A DNA stretch of 64,000 bases from NCBI RefSeq assembly GCF_004342665.1, contig NZ_SMBY01000001.1, positions 186,001-250,000 on the forward strand, in the 5' to 3' direction. Shown one piece after another: positions 41,336 to 53,157 of this stretch (its first letter is position 1; every line of letters begins with the position of its first letter). The position numbers and the translations under genes are program-made. A model generated the notes under the pieces. It was given only the letters and a program-made list of their open reading frames with translations. It made no database searches and was not told where the DNA came from. The stretch comes from Samsonia erythrinae. GTDB taxonomy: Bacteria; Pseudomonadota; Gammaproteobacteria; Enterobacterales; Enterobacteriaceae.

Positions 41336-42982
41336 ATGGCGTTGCTCCGCATTGTTTACCAACAATACCGTTGGCCGTTTCTTGCCGTTATCGCGCTAAG
41401 TTTGCTGAGTGCCGGGTTGGGAATTGGGCTTATTGCCTTTATCAACCTGCAATTGATTGAGTCGGTCAATCAGTCACTAAGCGTTTTGCCACAGTTTCTG
41501 GGTTTACTCCTGCTCCTGATGGGGGTAACGCTGGCGTCGCAACTGGCGTTAACCACGTTAGGGCACCATTTCGTTTATCGACTGCGCGGGCAGTTTATCA
41601 AGCGTATTCTGGACACCAACGTAGCGCGAATTGAGCAGATCGGCAGTGCGCAACTACTCGCCAGCCTGTCCAGCGATATTCGTAATATCACGATTGCGTT
41701 TGTACGCCTGCCTGAACTGATTCAGGGAATTGTGCTGACGATAGGATCGGCGGCCTATCTGGCGTGGCTTTCCCCTAAAATGCTGGCGGTGACGTCCATC
41801 TGGATCCTGGTGACCATTTGGGGCGGCTTTATGCTGGTTTCCCGCGTTTATCGCCATCTGACCAAGGTTCGTAATGCGGAAGATCGTCTACAGAAAGATT
41901 ATGAAACCGTGATTAACGGGCGAAAAGAGCTGGCGCTCAACCGTGAACGAGCTCAGAAGCTGTATGACGAGATTTATCAGTCCAACGCGCAGGATTATCG
42001 TCAACATGTGATCCGTGCCGATACGTTTCATCTGAGCGCGGTGAACTGGTCGAACATCATGATGTTGGGCGCGATTGGCGCGGTCTTTTTTATGGCGAAT
42101 AACCTCGGCTGGGCGGATACCAACGTGGCGGCGACCTACTCGCTGACGCTGCTTTTCCTGCGCACGCCAATGCTTCAGGCGGTTGGCGCATTGCCGACGT
42201 TACTCAGCGCACAGGTGGCGTTTAATAAGCTGAATGGCCTCAATTTGGCGGATTATCAGGAATCGTTCCGCTCGGCGAGGGCGCCGGCTGACTGGCACAC
42301 GCTGGCGCTGCGCGATGTCGTGTTTCGTTATGGCGATTCCGGCTTCGAGGTCGGCCCGATTAACATGGTGATAAAACGCGGCGAGCTGGTCTTCCTTATC
42401 GGTGGGAACGGAAGCGGAAAATCCACGCTGGCGATGCTGCTGACCGGGCTTTATACCCCGGTGTCGGGGACGCTGCTGCTGGACGATCGGCCGGTAACCG
42501 CGGAAACGCGCGAGGACTATCAAAAACTGTTTTCCGCCATTTTTACAGATTTTCATCTGTTCGGGCAGATGATTGGGCCGCAGGGTACGCAACCGGATAT
42601 GGCGCTGGCCGATGACTGGCTGGATCGTTTGAAGATGCGTCACAAGCTGACGCTGGAAAACCATCAGGTGATGAATTTACAGCTTTCGCAGGGACAGCGT
42701 AAGCGTGTGGCGCTGTTACTGGCCGTGGCTGAACAGCGGGATATTTTGCTGCTGGACGAATGGGCGGCCGATCAGGATCCGCAATTCCGCCGCGTATTCT
42801 ATCTTGAACTATTGCCTCAACTGCGGGCGTTAGGAAAAACGATAGTGGCGATCAGCCATGATGATGGTTACTTTGAACGCGCCGACCGTCTGCTCGAAAT
42901 GCATCAGGGCAAGCTGTCGGAACTCACAGGAGAGGCGCGCGAACTGGCCTCGCGGGATGCGGTGGCGCAGATTAGCCGATAG
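41336..42982 (+). CDS. yojI: Cyclic-peptide type ABC exporter YojI
   Basis: This 548-residue half-transporter fuses six N-terminal membrane segments (about 1-300) to an ATPase domain. The latter has Walker [10 protein letters not shown] near 356-364, signature LSQGQRKRV and Walker [12 protein letters not shown]. It is close to E. coli YojI (547), which exports microcin J25 with TolC, and to the PvdE/SyrD group. The natural substrate here is unknown; no peptide or siderophore biosynthesis genes lie near it. It is followed about 200 bp later by ansB. Confidence 0.92.
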   Translation: MALLRIVYQQYRWPFLAVIALSLLSAGLGIGLIAFINLQLIESVNQSLSVLPQFLGLLLLLMGVTLASQLALTTLGHHFVYRLRGQFIKRILDTNVARIEQIGSAQLLASLSSDIRNITIAFVRLPELIQGIVLTIGSAAYLAWLSPKMLAVTSIWILVTIWGGFMLVSRVYRHLTKVRNAEDRLQKDYETVINGRKELALNRERAQKLYDEIYQSNAQDYRQHVIRADTFHLSAVNWSNIMMLGAIGAVFFMANNLGWADTNVAATYSLTLLFLRTPMLQAVGALPTLLSAQVAFNKLNGLNLADYQESFRSARAPADWHTLALRDVVFRYGDSGFEVGPINMVIKRGELVFLIGGNGSGKSTLAMLLTGLYTPVSGTLLLDDRPVTAETREDYQKLFSAIFTDFHLFGQMIGPQGTQPDMALADDWLDRLKMRHKLTLENHQVMNLQLSQGQRKRVALLLAVAEQRDILLLDEWAADQDPQFRRVFYLELLPQLRALGKTIVAISHDDGYFERADRLLEMHQGKLSELTGEARELASRDAVAQISR

Positions 42983-43186
42983 CGCAGGCCTGAGTCTGTG
43001 TATGTTGTCTTGTGCGCCATGGCGCACCTCAGGCGTGAAGCGCGACAGACTATGTTAATTCGTTGAATTCTGGGGCACTATAAGCGCCAATGTTGGCGAT
43101 TTGCCAACAGAATGGATGTTTTTACTTACAAAGCAGCCACCTGATGTCTCTGAGCTGCTACTTAACCTAATAAGTTGGTAAAAGTT

Positions 43187-44236
43187 ATGAAAAGGATGTT
43201 TAACGCATTATTCGTTGTTGTCTTTGTTTGCTTTTCCTCTCTGGCGAATGCGGCAGAAAATCTCCCTAACATTGTCATTCTGGCAACGGGCGGTACGATT
43301 GCGGGTTCTGCGGCGGCCAATACGCAAACCACCGGGTATAAAGCCGGTGCGCTGGGCGTAGAAACGCTGATTCAGGCGGTGCCGGAGCTGAAAACGCTTG
43401 CCAATATCAAAGGCGAACAGGTTGCCAGTATCGGCAGCGAAAATATGACCAGCGATGTGCTGCTGAAGTTGAGCAAGCGGGTGAATGAACTGCTGGCGCG
43501 CAGCGATGTTGACGGCGTAGTCATTACGCACGGTACGGATACGCTTGACGAATCTCCCTACTTCCTGAATCTGACGGTGAAGAGCGACAAGCCCGTAGTC
43601 TTTGTCGCCGCGATGCGTCCGGCAACGGCAATCAGTGCCGATGGCCCGATGAACCTGTATGGCGCAGTAAAAGTGGCGGCAGATAAAAACGCCCGTGGTC
43701 GCGGCGTCATGGTGGTGTTAAACGATCGCATTGGTTCTGCCCGTTTTATCAGCAAAACCAACGCTTCTACGCTGGATACCTTTAAAGCGCCGGAAGAAGG
43801 CTACCTTGGCGCGATTATCGGGGATAAGGTCTATTTCCAGACTCGTCTGGATAAAATCCACACCACGCGTTCTGTCTTTGATATCACCCATGTTGATAAA
43901 CTGCCGGCGGTCGACATCATTTATGGCTATCAGGATGACCCGGAATACATGTATGACGCGGCCATCAAACATGGCGTGAAAGGCATTGTCTATGCCGGCA
44001 TGGGCGCAGGCAGCGTTTCTAAACGCGGGGATGCGGGGATGCGCAAAGCGGAAAGCAAAGGCATCGTCGTGGTACGCTCTAGCCGCACCGGTAGCGGGAT
44101 TGTGCCGGAGAATGCTGAACTGCCCGGTCTGGTTTCGGATTCGCTGAGCCCGGCGAAATCACGCATCTTACTGATGCTGGCGCTGACGAAGACCACGAAT
44201 CCTGCCGTCATTCAGGCGTATTTCCATTCTTATTAA
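43187..44236 (+). CDS. ansB: Periplasmic L-asparaginase II
   Basis: AnsB hydrolyses asparagine (and some glutamine) to aspartate and ammonia as a periplasmic tetramer. The ATG at 43187 gives 349 residues with a signal peptide ending SLANA (about residue 22). The catalytic Thr37 is in [10 protein letters not shown] and the second Thr in [12 protein letters not shown]; the flexible loop follows Thr37. The sequence is of the Erwinia/Pectobacterium type. A TTG in frame at 43175 is less likely. A hairpin element follows 27 bp after the stop. Confidence 0.95.
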   Translation: MKRMFNALFVVVFVCFSSLANAAENLPNIVILATGGTIAGSAAANTQTTGYKAGALGVETLIQAVPELKTLANIKGEQVASIGSENMTSDVLLKLSKRVNELLARSDVDGVVITHGTDTLDESPYFLNLTVKSDKPVVFVAAMRPATAISADGPMNLYGAVKVAADKNARGRGVMVVLNDRIGSARFISKTNASTLDTFKAPEEGYLGAIIGDKVYFQTRLDKIHTTRSVFDITHVDKLPAVDIIYGYQDDPEYMYDAAIKHGVKGIVYAGMGAGSVSKRGDAGMRKAESKGIVVVRSSRTGSGIVPENAELPGLVSDSLSPAKSRILLMLALTKTTNPAVIQAYFHSY

Positions 44237-44262
44237 TCGCCTGAGCGGTTTTTTAGTGTAGA

Positions 44263-44551
44263 AGCCCCACACTTGATGTGTGGGGCTGAGTTTGCTGACA
44301 AAGTCCGATGCGCAGTGATAATGGATGGATCGTAAAGACGCTGCAAGTACGTCCATGTAAGCTCGAACCGCGCAGATATGAATCTCATCCCTGAGATTCA
44401 CCCTTTCAGGGCCGTCGCATGCGACGTTCAAAAGCGTTCCTGACGCTTTTGTCCCTGGCGCGGACGCTTTACTCTTCCATTCCATTATCACCGTTCGATA
44501 AACGGTGATGGGCTTGTCAACGGTCTGAGCCCCACCTTGATGTGTGGGGCT
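44263..44551. repeat. Modular hairpin repeat between ansB and aroL
   Basis: Two near-identical hairpins in direct orientation bound the element: 44263-44287 (AGCCCCACAC, 5-base loop, GTGTGGGGCT) and 44528-44551 (one base shorter). Between them lie four more self-complementary units: GAATCTC/GAGATTC (44380-44399), the palindrome CGTCGCATGCGACG (44413-44426), CAAAAGCGT/ACGCTTTTG (44429-44451) and ATCACCGTT/AACGGTGAT (44487-44509). No reading frame spans it. It looks like a non-coding dispersed repeat of soft-rot bacteria, though I cannot check copy number. Confidence 0.65.
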
Positions 44552-44753
44552 TTGTTTTATCGCTGCCTTGTGAAATCTCCGCGGAGAAGTCGCTTTCCCC
44601 AATGCCGATTTTATCGGTATGATTCAGCCCACGACAAAGTAGACACCCCCTCGTTAACTGATACCCGGCGTCGTTCGGGGACAGCATCGCCATGTGTAGG
44701 CCGTTTGAAGTATGGCGGAACGGGAGGATTTAAGAAGAAGGATACGTCATTAC
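44552..44753 (+). promoter_or_regulatory. Region upstream of aroL
   Basis: The second hairpin of the repeat runs into TTTGTTTT and may act as a terminator. The rest, to the aroL ATG, presumably holds the aroL promoter. I saw no clear TyrR box. Confidence 0.35.
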
Positions 44754-45275
44754 ATGACACACCCCATTTTTATGGTTGGTGCCAGAGGCTGCGGTAAAAC
44801 AACCGTCGGGCATCAGCTGGCGCAGGCGTTGGGATATGACTTTGTCGATACCGACCTGTTTATGCAGCAGACCACCAACATGACGGTGGCTGAGGTCGTC
44901 GCTCAGGAAGGCTGGCACGGTTTCCGCCAGCGCGAAAGCCTTGCTCTTCAGCAGGTAACGTCTAATCGTTGCATTATTGCGACCGGCGGCGGAATGGTGC
45001 TGGCGGAAGCCAACCGGCGGTTTATGCATGATAAAGGCATTGTCATTTATCTCCATGCCGATGCGGAACTGTTGGCCCAGCGTCTGGAAAAAAATCCGGA
45101 GGATAGCCAGCGGCCGACGTTGACAGGGCGCCCGATCGCCGAAGAGATGGCCGATGTGTTGGCCGCGCGTGAAGCCCTTTATCGCGGTCTGGCCCACCAT
45201 GTTATAGACGCCGCCCAGAGACCGGAAGAAATTGTGGCAAGCGTGTTGAAGGCGCTACGCTCATCGGCCGCGTAG
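44754..45275 (+). CDS. aroL: Shikimate kinase II
   Basis: AroL phosphorylates shikimate to shikimate 3-phosphate with ATP. The ATG at 44754 gives 173 residues, the length of E. chrysanthemi AroL. Walker [10 protein letters not shown] is at residues 9-17; [25 protein letters not shown] (shikimate site) and [13 protein letters not shown] follow. An upstream in-frame start at 44712 is not conserved. The order aroL-ppnP-rdgC-mak-sbcCD-phoBR follows E. coli, without yaiA, aroM and araJ. Confidence 0.95.
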   Translation: MTHPIFMVGARGCGKTTVGHQLAQALGYDFVDTDLFMQQTTNMTVAEVVAQEGWHGFRQRESLALQQVTSNRCIIATGGGMVLAEANRRFMHDKGIVIYLHADAELLAQRLEKNPEDSQRPTLTGRPIAEEMADVLAAREALYRGLAHHVIDAAQRPEEIVASVLKALRSSAA

Positions 45276-45413
45276 CAAGGTCAGCGGGGCGCTGACAAAA
45301 TAATCCCCTGTCATTGTTACTGAGCGCTAACTTTCAATGAATAGATCGTGACAGCGGCGCGACTCTCCTTTTAAGATGAATTTACTGAATTTTTCGACGA
45401 TAGGTGCCGCGCT

Positions 45414-45698
45414 ATGCTGAATGTGAATGAGTATTTTGCAGGGAAGGTCAAATCAATCGGTTTTGAAGGTGACAGCATTGGCCGCGCCAGCGTCGGTGTG
45501 ATGGACGTGGGGGAATACACGTTTGGAACCGGGCAGCCGGAAGAAATGACGGTGATTACCGGGGCGTTGAAAGTATTGCTGCCGGGTTCGCCGGACTGGC
45601 AGGTGTTTGTTCCGGGAGAGAGTTTTTTCGTTCCGGGAAAAAGCGAATTCAATTTGCAGGTCGTCGAACCGACATCTTATTTATGTAAGTATTTATAA
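45414..45698 (+). CDS. ppnP: Pyrimidine/purine nucleoside phosphorylase PpnP
   Basis: PpnP (YaiE) is a small cupin-fold phosphorylase that splits several nucleosides. The 94-residue length and the segments [37 protein letters not shown] and YLCKYL match E. coli YaiE. A strong terminator follows at 45719-45756. It lies between aroL and rdgC. Confidence 0.94.
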   Translation: MLNVNEYFAGKVKSIGFEGDSIGRASVGVMDVGEYTFGTGQPEEMTVITGALKVLLPGSPDWQVFVPGESFFVPGKSEFNLQVVEPTSYLCKYL

Positions 45699-45718
45699 TT
45701 AGTCGATTTTCCCATGAT

Positions 45719-45756
45719 AAAGTGGTTTTTCCTGTTAGTGGAAAACCACTTTTTTC
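45719..45756 (+). terminator. Intrinsic terminator of ppnP
   Basis: AAAGTGGTTTT and AAAACCACTTT form an 11-bp perfect stem followed by TTTTT. Confidence 0.85.
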
Positions 45757-45904
45757 TTTCCCGCTAACGCCGCAGTCGACGCGGCAATCACCGGCTGAAG
45801 ATCTGAACGCGGTGGTCGGGCATTGCCGAATCTGGCGGATTCAGTGACAAGCTCTTGATTGTCCGCCATCAGAACGATGGCGGACAACGACAGAGAAACG
45901 GCAG

Positions 45905-46834
45905 TTAACGCTGGGCTTCTCCGCCCAGCGCTTCAATCAGGTTTGCAATCAGTGCCGCCAGCTCGCTGGTCATCAAAATAAAGTCGGCATCAAAGCGCTG
46001 AGCAAAATCGTCCCGATCGATATCGTCATTCTGTTCCCGCAGCGTATCTGAGAATTTCAGCCGTTTTAGCGAGCCATCGTCAGATAAAACCAGTTGAATG
46101 CGCTCCTGCCAGTCCAACGCCAATTTGGTGACGAGCTTGCCTGCTTCGATATGTACGGCGATTTCATCGCAGACCAAATCCTGTTTTTTACAGCGAATAA
46201 CGCCGCCGTCTTCCAGAATGGCTTTTAGCTCGGCTTCATCCTGTAGGGCAAAGCCGGGGGCAGGTTCGCCGGAGCGTACCCACTCGGTCAGCGTCAGTTC
46301 GATTGGGTTTTCCATCGTCAGCGGTACCACGGGCAACGATCCCAGCGTCTTTCGCAGCAGTGCCAGCGTGTCTTCCGCTTTTTTGGCGCTGGCGGCATCG
46401 ACCATAATCAGGCCATTAACGGTATCGACCCACAGCCAAACCTGACTGAAGCGGCTGAAGGCTCGCGGCAACAGGCTATGCAGCACTTCATCCTTCAACG
46501 CGTCTTTTTCGGTTTTTTTCAGCTTGCGATGCTGCTCGGCCTCCAGACGTTCGATCTTGGCCTGAAGCGTCTGTTTGATGACGGGAGACGGTAGGATTTT
46601 CTCTTCTTTACGCGCACAAATGGCAATTTGCCCGTTAACGACGTGGGTCAGCGCATCGCTATGTGAGCCCATCGGCGGCACCCAACCCGTTTTCATCATA
46701 TCCTGACTGCCACACGGGGTGAAGGCAAAAGCACTGAGCCGTTTTTCCATTTCATCTGCCGATAACACATTATCTTTGGACAGCGCGCTGTCCCGGCTTA
46801 AGCGGTAAATCATTAAATTTTTAAACCACAGCAT
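45905..46834 (-). CDS. rdgC: Recombination-associated protein RdgC
   Basis: RdgC forms a ring-shaped dimer on DNA and restrains RecA. The 309 residues (303 in E. coli) begin [15 protein letters not shown] and contain [20 protein letters not shown] and [20 protein letters not shown], all family hallmarks. It is divergent from mak. Its minus-strand orientation relative to mak and ppnP is as in E. coli. Confidence 0.96.
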   Translation of the reverse strand: MLWFKNLMIYRLSRDSALSKDNVLSADEMEKRLSAFAFTPCGSQDMMKTGWVPPMGSHSDALTHVVNGQIAICARKEEKILPSPVIKQTLQAKIERLEAEQHRKLKKTEKDALKDEVLHSLLPRAFSRFSQVWLWVDTVNGLIMVDAASAKKAEDTLALLRKTLGSLPVVPLTMENPIELTLTEWVRSGEPAPGFALQDEAELKAILEDGGVIRCKKQDLVCDEIAVHIEAGKLVTKLALDWQERIQLVLSDDGSLKRLKFSDTLREQNDDIDRDDFAQRFDADFILMTSELAALIANLIEALGGEAQR

Positions 46835-47047
46835 GGAGTTATCCCTGACTGGGCGCGCAGGTTTGCACGCGAGGTTGCAATGTTGCGCGCATGATAACGA
46901 ATTCGACGCCGCAATGTGGAATAAAATAGCGAAATTCAGCGCGCTGATCGTCCGGCTTCGTGTTATAACGAATTGGTTTATTTGACTATTTCTGTATTAG
47001 AACATTTTCCGGCAAGTCCGGAATTATTTATAACGCGTGGGGGCATC

Positions 47048-47959
47048 ATGAGAATCGGCATCGACCTGGGTGGAACAAAAACAGAAGTCATTGCGCTCGA
47101 TGATGGGGGAAAAGAGCGCTTTAGACAGCGTATGCCGACGCCAAGGAATGATTACCGGGAAACATTGCGTACGATTAGCTCGCTGGTTGCGCTGGCGGAA
47201 AAGGCGACCGGTTGTCGCGGCAGCGTCGGCGTGGGGATCCCGGGCACACTGTCGCCGTTTACCGGCAAGGTAAAAAACGCTAACTCCATCTGGCTAAACG
47301 GTCAGCCGCTGGATCGCGATCTCGCCGCATTGCTGAATCGCCCTGTTCGGATAGCTAATGACGCAAACTGTTTTGCCGTTTCGGAAGCGGTTGACGGCGC
47401 CGGAGCCGGGAAGCAGACCGTTTTTGCTGTGATCCTTGGAACCGGCTGCGGGGCAGGAATTGCGCTAAACGGGCAGGTTCAAGTGGGCGGCAATGGCATT
47501 GCCGGCGAATGGGGACATAACCCGCTGCCCTGGATGGATGAAGATGAACTGAACTATCGGCAGACGGTTCCCTGCTACTGTGGCAAATCGGGGTGTATTG
47601 AAACCTTTATCTCCGGCACCGGGTTTGCCGTGGATTATCAGCGTCTGAGCGGGCAGGCACGCAAAGGGGAGGCGATTATCGCTTTAGCGGAGCAGGGCGA
47701 TCCCATCGCGGAGCGGGCTTTGCAGCGTTATGAACATCGTCTGGCGAAATCGCTGGCGCATGTGATTAATTTGCTCGACCCGGATGTGGTGGTGCTGGGC
47801 GGCGGAATGAGTAATGTTTCCCGTCTTTATCAGACCGTGCCGGCAAACATCCCGCGGTGGATTTTCGGCGGCGAGTGCGCAACGCCCGTCCTTCAGGCCA
47901 TACACGGTGATTCCAGCGGCGTGCGCGGCGCCGCCTGGCTATGGCCGAAGACGGAATAG
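47048..47959 (+). CDS. mak: Fructokinase (ROK family)
   Basis: Mak phosphorylates fructose (and mannose). The ATG at 47048, after GTGGGGGC, gives 303 residues (E. coli 302). The phosphate-1 motif [11 protein letters not shown] opens the protein. The ROK zinc motif is [11 protein letters not shown], preceded by EWGHN with the catalytic His region. The frame is open back to 46973 but lacks similarity there. It converges on sbcC with only 3 bp between stops. Confidence 0.93.
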   Translation: MRIGIDLGGTKTEVIALDDGGKERFRQRMPTPRNDYRETLRTISSLVALAEKATGCRGSVGVGIPGTLSPFTGKVKNANSIWLNGQPLDRDLAALLNRPVRIANDANCFAVSEAVDGAGAGKQTVFAVILGTGCGAGIALNGQVQVGGNGIAGEWGHNPLPWMDEDELNYRQTVPCYCGKSGCIETFISGTGFAVDYQRLSGQARKGEAIIALAEQGDPIAERALQRYEHRLAKSLAHVINLLDPDVVVLGGGMSNVSRLYQTVPANIPRWIFGGECATPVLQAIHGDSSGVRGAAWLWPKTE

Positions 47960-47962
47960 CGG

Positions 47963-50900
47963 TTAAACCGCGTAGTGTGGCGCCAGCCGACTGATACCCA
48001 GTCCGTTGATCTTCTGCACTTTAATTTGTACCGGAATGCGGTCTTTCATCGCTTCGACGTGGCTGATGACGCCGATGGTTTTGCCGGTGGCGTTCAGGTT
48101 ATCAAGCGCGTCCAGTGCTATATCCAGCGTTTCGGTATCCAGCGTTCCGAAGCCTTCATCCAGAAACAGGGAATCAATGCTGGTTTTGTTACTGACCAAA
48201 TCGGACAGCGCCAGCGCCAGCGCCAGACTAACCAGAAAGCTCTCCCCGCCAGAAAGCGTCTTGGTGTCGCGTTCGGCTTCAGCCTGCCAGGTGTCTATCA
48301 CCAGTAATTCCAGTTTCTCTCCCAGCTTCCGTTTCAACTGGTAGCGTCCGTGCAAGCGAGAAAGCTGTAAATTAGCAAGGTGAACCAGATGGTCCAGCGT
48401 GAGTCCCTGCGCAAATGTGCGGAATTTGTGCCCGCTTTGTGAACCAATAAGCCGGTTGAGTTCGCTCCAGTCATCATAAGTTTGCTGGCTTTGGGCGATC
48501 TCGGCGAGCAAATCCTGCTGGTTCTGGCGCTGCTGTCGGTCGTCAGCCAACTGGCGTTGTATTTCCCCCTGCTGGCGCAGGTTGGCTTTCAGCGCTTCAT
48601 CCTGCGCTGTCAACTGCTGCTGTAGCGATTCCCGCGTCACGTCTTCCGTCAGTGAGGCGGGCTGATTGCGTTGATGCGCGAACAGTGCCTGTTCAGCCTG
48701 CCGGAGAAGCGCCACCGCTTGCTGTAAGTCTTGGTTCAGTTTTTCTTTCAGTGCCTGTAACGCCAGACGTTCCTGCTCATCGATCAACGCATTGAGGAAA
48801 GCCGTTTCATCAGCAAAGTCGCTGTGTTGCAACGCCTGATGAAAGCGCGCTATCGCCTGCTGATGCAGACTCACGCTCTGTTCATACTGTTGCTGCGTGC
48901 GTGCTCGTTCTCCCGTCAGGCGGCTCAACGCGGTTTCGCTTTTCTGACGAGCTGACTGGGCCAGCCGGAACGTATCGTCATACTGCTGGCTGGTTTGCTG
49001 CCACTGTTCGCGAACGTCTGCGATCCTTTTCTCCCCGAAAAGCGCCCTCCGTTCCTGACGGCTTGCCTCAAGTTGCGCGATGTGTCGATCCCGTTGCTGT
49101 TGTTGCGCCTGGCACTGTTGCATCGCTTCGTTCAGGTTGTGATTCAGGTGCTGAAGGTCGCTTTCCAGCGTTGCCAACTGCGGGATTAACCGCGACAGTT
49201 CCTGTTCTTTGGCTTTCCAATCTTGCCATTCGCTATCTCGCTGAGCCAGCCAGTCATTCTGTCTATCGGCATCCGGCAGCGTCAGCCCTAACGCGGTGAG
49301 CGTCTGCGTCATATCCTGATGGTATTGCGTTAAGCGCTGTTGTATCCCCTGTCGTGACCGTGCCATTTCCGTCAGCGCATTATTGAGCGTGTTTTGCTGC
49401 TCGGCATTCAGCAAGATTTTCTGGTCAAGCTCCCGCAGCGATGCCTCTGCAACCGTCAGTGAATCCTTACTTTCCTGCCATTGCTTTTGCTGCTGTTCAC
49501 GTGCTGATATTTGCTGTCGGATGTCCTGCTCATCTGTTTCACAGCGCGCAAGCCATGACTCGACCTCATCCGCTTGTTCCGGCGAATAGTTAACTTGTAA
49601 GTGTTCACTGACATCTCGCCACGATTGCAGACAAGTTTGATACTCACTGTCATGCTGATCGATGTCGCGCTGTAGCTGCGCCGACTGCTGTTGGAACAAG
49701 GTCAACTGTGTGGTGATGTTGGCCAGTGCGGTTGCTAACCGGTTGACCTCCTGCCGTTTGGCGAGCAGGCGCTGTTCGGTTTGCGAAGATTGCAACGCCT
49801 GATAGCGTTTGACAGCCGGATGTTCGGTCGAACCGCACAGCGGACAAGGGGCGCCAGCCTGTAGTCTTTGTCTTTCGGCTTCCAGCCTGATGATCTGCTC
49901 TTCCTGCCGGTACAGCGTTTCCAGATCGGCCAAATGCTGGTTGTGTTGCTCATACTCAGACTGTCGCTGTTTCTGCTCACTTTCCGCTTGCTCAATCTGT
50001 GCTCGCACCTCTGTTTGTCTGGTTATGAGCTGATGCTTGCGGACACGTAGACGCTGAAACTGATCGCTGGCAATGGCCAGCTTTTGGCGAGCATTTCGCC
50101 GATCGGTCAGTTGATTAAACTGCTGGTGCAGTGTGGAAAGCGGCTGAGTCGCTTCCAGATCTTGTCGCGTTTCTTCAAGCCGTGTGAATTGCCGACGGGT
50201 CGCATCGACCTCGACGTTTTGTTCATGCCGTTGTGCTGCCAGCGTTTCGGCCTCGCGCTGTAGCGTTGCCAATTGCTCCGTGTATTGCCTCTGCTTCTGG
50301 CTTAGTTGCTGCTGTTCGTCCTGGAGCGGGGTCAGCTGCTGAAACTGCGCGCGCCACAGAGGAAGCTGTTCTCCCCACTGTTGATGCGTCGCGTGCCGCT
50401 GACGGTAAGCGTGGATCTGCGCAAGTCGCTGCTCAACCTGTTGTTGCTCCGTCGCTGTCTGCGACTGCCTGCGCGTGTCGGCCTCCAGACGTGCCTGCGT
50501 TTTCGCCAGTTCATCTTGCAGTTGGGTTTTCTGCTGCTCCAGCGTAGCAATGCGGTGATCGAGCGGCACCACGCGTTCGTTTATCAACCGTTCCTGTTGC
50601 AGGCGCGCCTGTTTGTGTGCGTTGACATCCCGCTCCGCCTTTTCTTCCTGCTGGCGCAGCGTCGCTAACGTCGCTTGCTCGGCCGTCTGTTTCCCGCTCA
50701 GTTGTTCAATATACTGAGAGAGCTGGCGAGATTCCTGTTGCTGGCGCTCGCGCTCTTCATACAGTGGTCGAAGCTTTTCTGCCGGTTCGCTGGCGGCTAA
50801 TCTGTCGAGCTGTGGCCTCGCCTGTTGAATGGCGGACTCCGCATTGGCGTGTCGGGCCTGCGCATGGGTCAACTGTGTTTGTTGCTGCGCCAACTGCTCG

Positions 50901-51646
50901 AACCAGCGCAGCGTAGTCAGCGCTTGCTCACGTTCGACGTTGCACCGTTGCTCCTGCTGGATTAGCCCGGCAAGCTGTATTTCTATCTGTTGACGCTGCT
51001 CGCCGGTTAAAAGTTGAATGCCTGATACGCGCGCTCGCTGCATGTCGAGTACCGCGCTTGCCTGTTTATGATTTTCAAAAACGCGCAGGGAGATCAGACC
51101 GTAGATATCCGTACCGGTTAACTCTTCCAATAGCGCCGCACGATCATCGGCTTTCGCGTTGAGGAAAGCGGCAAATTGCCCCTGTGACAACATCATGGAA
51201 CGCGTAAAGCGGCCAAAATCCAGTCCGGTAATCTGTGCCACTTTTTCTTTCTTGTCGTTAAGCTTTTCGCACAGGATCTTACCGCCCTCAATCAGGGCAA
51301 GTTCAGCCTTGGGCGCTTGCAGGTTGCCGTCCGGTGCGTTTCTTGCCCGGCGCTGGCTCCAGAAGGCGCGGTATCCGATACCCTTAACTTCAAATTCTAC
51401 CTCGGCAAGGCACTCCGCCGTGTTGCGGGTCATCAGGTCATTGCTGCCGGTGGAAAGCGGGCCTAACCGCGGCGTTTCGTGATACAGCGCCAGACAGATC
51501 GCATCCAGCAGCGTGGTTTTTCCCGCGCCGGTTGGGCCGGTTATTGCAAATAAGCCGCTACTGGAAAATGGCGCCTGTGTGAAATCGATCTTCCATTCCC
51601 CTTTCAGCGCATTGAGGTTTTTTAAGCGCAGGCTGAGAATCTTCAT
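47963..51646 (-). CDS. sbcC: Exonuclease subunit SbcC
   Basis: SbcC is the SMC-like ATPase of the SbcCD nuclease that opens DNA hairpins and processes palindromes at replication forks. The 1227 residues (1048 in E. coli, so longer, but typical for some Pectobacteriaceae) have Walker [10 protein letters not shown] at 37-45, long coiled-coil arms, the zinc-hook CPLC near residue 600, the signature [19 protein letters not shown] and Walker [12 protein letters not shown]. The arms are unusually rich in glutamine. Its start overlaps the sbcD stop by 4 bp. Confidence 0.96.
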   Translation of the reverse strand: MKILSLRLKNLNALKGEWKIDFTQAPFSSSGLFAITGPTGAGKTTLLDAICLALYHETPRLGPLSTGSNDLMTRNTAECLAEVEFEVKGIGYRAFWSQRRARNAPDGNLQAPKAELALIEGGKILCEKLNDKKEKVAQITGLDFGRFTRSMMLSQGQFAAFLNAKADDRAALLEELTGTDIYGLISLRVFENHKQASAVLDMQRARVSGIQLLTGEQRQQIEIQLAGLIQQEQRCNVEREQALTTLRWFEQLAQQQTQLTHAQARHANAESAIQQARPQLDRLAASEPAEKLRPLYEERERQQQESRQLSQYIEQLSGKQTAEQATLATLRQQEEKAERDVNAHKQARLQQERLINERVVPLDHRIATLEQQKTQLQDELAKTQARLEADTRRQSQTATEQQQVEQRLAQIHAYRQRHATHQQWGEQLPLWRAQFQQLTPLQDEQQQLSQKQRQYTEQLATLQREAETLAAQRHEQNVEVDATRRQFTRLEETRQDLEATQPLSTLHQQFNQLTDRRNARQKLAIASDQFQRLRVRKHQLITRQTEVRAQIEQAESEQKQRQSEYEQHNQHLADLETLYRQEEQIIRLEAERQRLQAGAPCPLCGSTEHPAVKRYQALQSSQTEQRLLAKRQEVNRLATALANITTQLTLFQQQSAQLQRDIDQHDSEYQTCLQSWRDVSEHLQVNYSPEQADEVESWLARCETDEQDIRQQISAREQQQKQWQESKDSLTVAEASLRELDQKILLNAEQQNTLNNALTEMARSRQGIQQRLTQYHQDMTQTLTALGLTLPDADRQNDWLAQRDSEWQDWKAKEQELSRLIPQLATLESDLQHLNHNLNEAMQQCQAQQQQRDRHIAQLEASRQERRALFGEKRIADVREQWQQTSQQYDDTFRLAQSARQKSETALSRLTGERARTQQQYEQSVSLHQQAIARFHQALQHSDFADETAFLNALIDEQERLALQALKEKLNQDLQQAVALLRQAEQALFAHQRNQPASLTEDVTRESLQQQLTAQDEALKANLRQQGEIQRQLADDRQQRQNQQDLLAEIAQSQQTYDDWSELNRLIGSQSGHKFRTFAQGLTLDHLVHLANLQLSRLHGRYQLKRKLGEKLELLVIDTWQAEAERDTKTLSGGESFLVSLALALALSDLVSNKTSIDSLFLDEGFGTLDTETLDIALDALDNLNATGKTIGVISHVEAMKDRIPVQIKVQKINGLGISRLAPHYAV

Positions 51647-52869
51647 TTGGCTGACTCGCTATTTTCCAGTTCATCAATCACCTGATTAAACAGCGATCGC
51701 ACGCGCTGTTGGCGGCCGTCTTCCATTTCTGTCTCCATCGCCAGACGACGTTCAAAAACGTCATGGACACTCAATTCATTCAGGGTTTCCTTATCCTGCC
51801 GGATTAGCGCCTGCAAGCGCTGTTCGCGCGTGCGCCGCAGTAAAAGGACTTCTACAGGCAGGTTTTCGGTCATCGCCTGAACGCGTTGTTGCAGCTCGTT
51901 CAGGTAGTCCTGCGTACTGATTTCGATATCCAGCCAGACCGGTTTGTCGCCCTGATAATGCTGAAAAGCGGTCAACTGTCGCTCAATGTCGCTCAGGGTG
52001 CCTTTAATGAGCTGCATCGGTTGGGTTACCGGAACGGGGAGCAGGTCGATTTGTGGCGGCGCTCCCGGCGTAAAACTGACCAGACAAACGGACTTCTCGC
52101 TGCCAAGCTCATCAAAACTGAGTGGAATGGGCGAGCCGCTGTAGCGGATATGGTCACTTTTTGTCACTCTCTGCGGGCGGTGGATGTGGCCGAGGGCGAT
52201 GTAATCCGCGGGAGGAAATGCCTGAGCGGGGAACGCATCCAGCGTGCCGATGTAGATATCGCGCACGGATTCAGACGCCGTTGCGCCTATCGTCGTCAGG
52301 TGGCCGGTGGCAATAATCGGTAGCGGCAGACCAAGCTCGTCACGCTTTTTACAGGCCAACTGATAGCATTGCTGGTAGTGCGCGGTAATGGCTTCCTGTA
52401 GCGCCAGCTGTTTTTCATCACCGGATTGCCCGGCTTTGCTGGTCAGTACATCGCGCGGGCGCAAATACGGGATAGCGCAGAGCAGGGCGCCGGGCTGTCG
52501 CCGGCGGTTTTCCAGCACGATCACCTGTTCGGAGGGGGCGTCGCTGGCGCAGGCGATGACTCGCGTGTTCAGACAGGCCAGCACGTCTCGGGATTCATTT
52601 AACATCGCGACGGAATCGTGGTTGCCGCCAAGCACGATGAGCTGGCAACCTGTGTGCTGTAGCGCGACCACGAAGCGATAGTACATTTCCCGCGCATAGC
52701 TAGGGGGCGAGCCGTTATCAAAAATATCGCCCGCCACGATAATGGCATCGACCTGATGCTCCTCCACCTGAGCGATCAGCCAGTGTAGAAAAGCCCGATG
52801 TTCAGCGGCGCGGCTTTGGGTATAAAAATACTGTCCTAAGTGCCAATCGGCGGTGTGGATGATACGCAT
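51643..52869 (-). CDS. sbcD: Exonuclease subunit SbcD
   Basis: SbcD is the Mre11-type manganese nuclease subunit. The 408 residues (400 in E. coli) carry the phosphoesterase motifs in order: TADWHLGQ (His near 10), AGDIFDNG (Asp near 48), GGNHDS, TGHLT and ALGHIHRPQ. The C-terminal part includes the DNA-binding cap. It begins the sbcD-sbcC operon, divergent from phoB across 288 bp. Confidence 0.97.
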   Translation of the reverse strand: MRIIHTADWHLGQYFYTQSRAAEHRAFLHWLIAQVEEHQVDAIIVAGDIFDNGSPPSYAREMYYRFVVALQHTGCQLIVLGGNHDSVAMLNESRDVLACLNTRVIACASDAPSEQVIVLENRRRQPGALLCAIPYLRPRDVLTSKAGQSGDEKQLALQEAITAHYQQCYQLACKKRDELGLPLPIIATGHLTTIGATASESVRDIYIGTLDAFPAQAFPPADYIALGHIHRPQRVTKSDHIRYSGSPIPLSFDELGSEKSVCLVSFTPGAPPQIDLLPVPVTQPMQLIKGTLSDIERQLTAFQHYQGDKPVWLDIEISTQDYLNELQQRVQAMTENLPVEVLLLRRTREQRLQALIRQDKETLNELSVHDVFERRLAMETEMEDGRQQRVRSLFNQVIDELENSESAK

Positions 52870-53088
52870 CGCGTTCTCTCAATTTTCGTGTTGCTGGCGC
52901 TGGCATCGAGTGAGGTTGCCTTGTGTTTCGTCGTCGCCATCGCGCCCGTAATCGCAATGCCGTGATTATATACGTTAAAGAGAGAGTGGCGGCCTTTACT
53001 GCGTCAACAAGTTTAGAAAGCCGCTCGAAAAATGGCGTGTATGTGCTGTAATAAAGGGCGCGTGCGGGAGTGCGTGTTTTTCATAAAT

Positions 53089-53106
53089 CTGTCATAAAAC
53101 TGACGC
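53089..53106 (+). promoter_or_regulatory. Pho box upstream of phoB
   Basis: CTGTCATAAAACTGACGC matches the Pho box (two CTGTCAT-type direct repeats 11 bp apart; first repeat perfect). It lies about 52 bp before the phoB start, so PhoB autoregulates. Confidence 0.8.
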
Positions 53107-53157
53107 ATAATGCCTATCGCCTGCTAACAGCGACGATGATTAACGACAGGATTAACA

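Noticed and set aside
44337-44551. CRISPR-like repeat reading of the hairpin element
   Set aside because: The paired units differ from one another and there are no regular repeats with constant-length spacers, and no cas genes.
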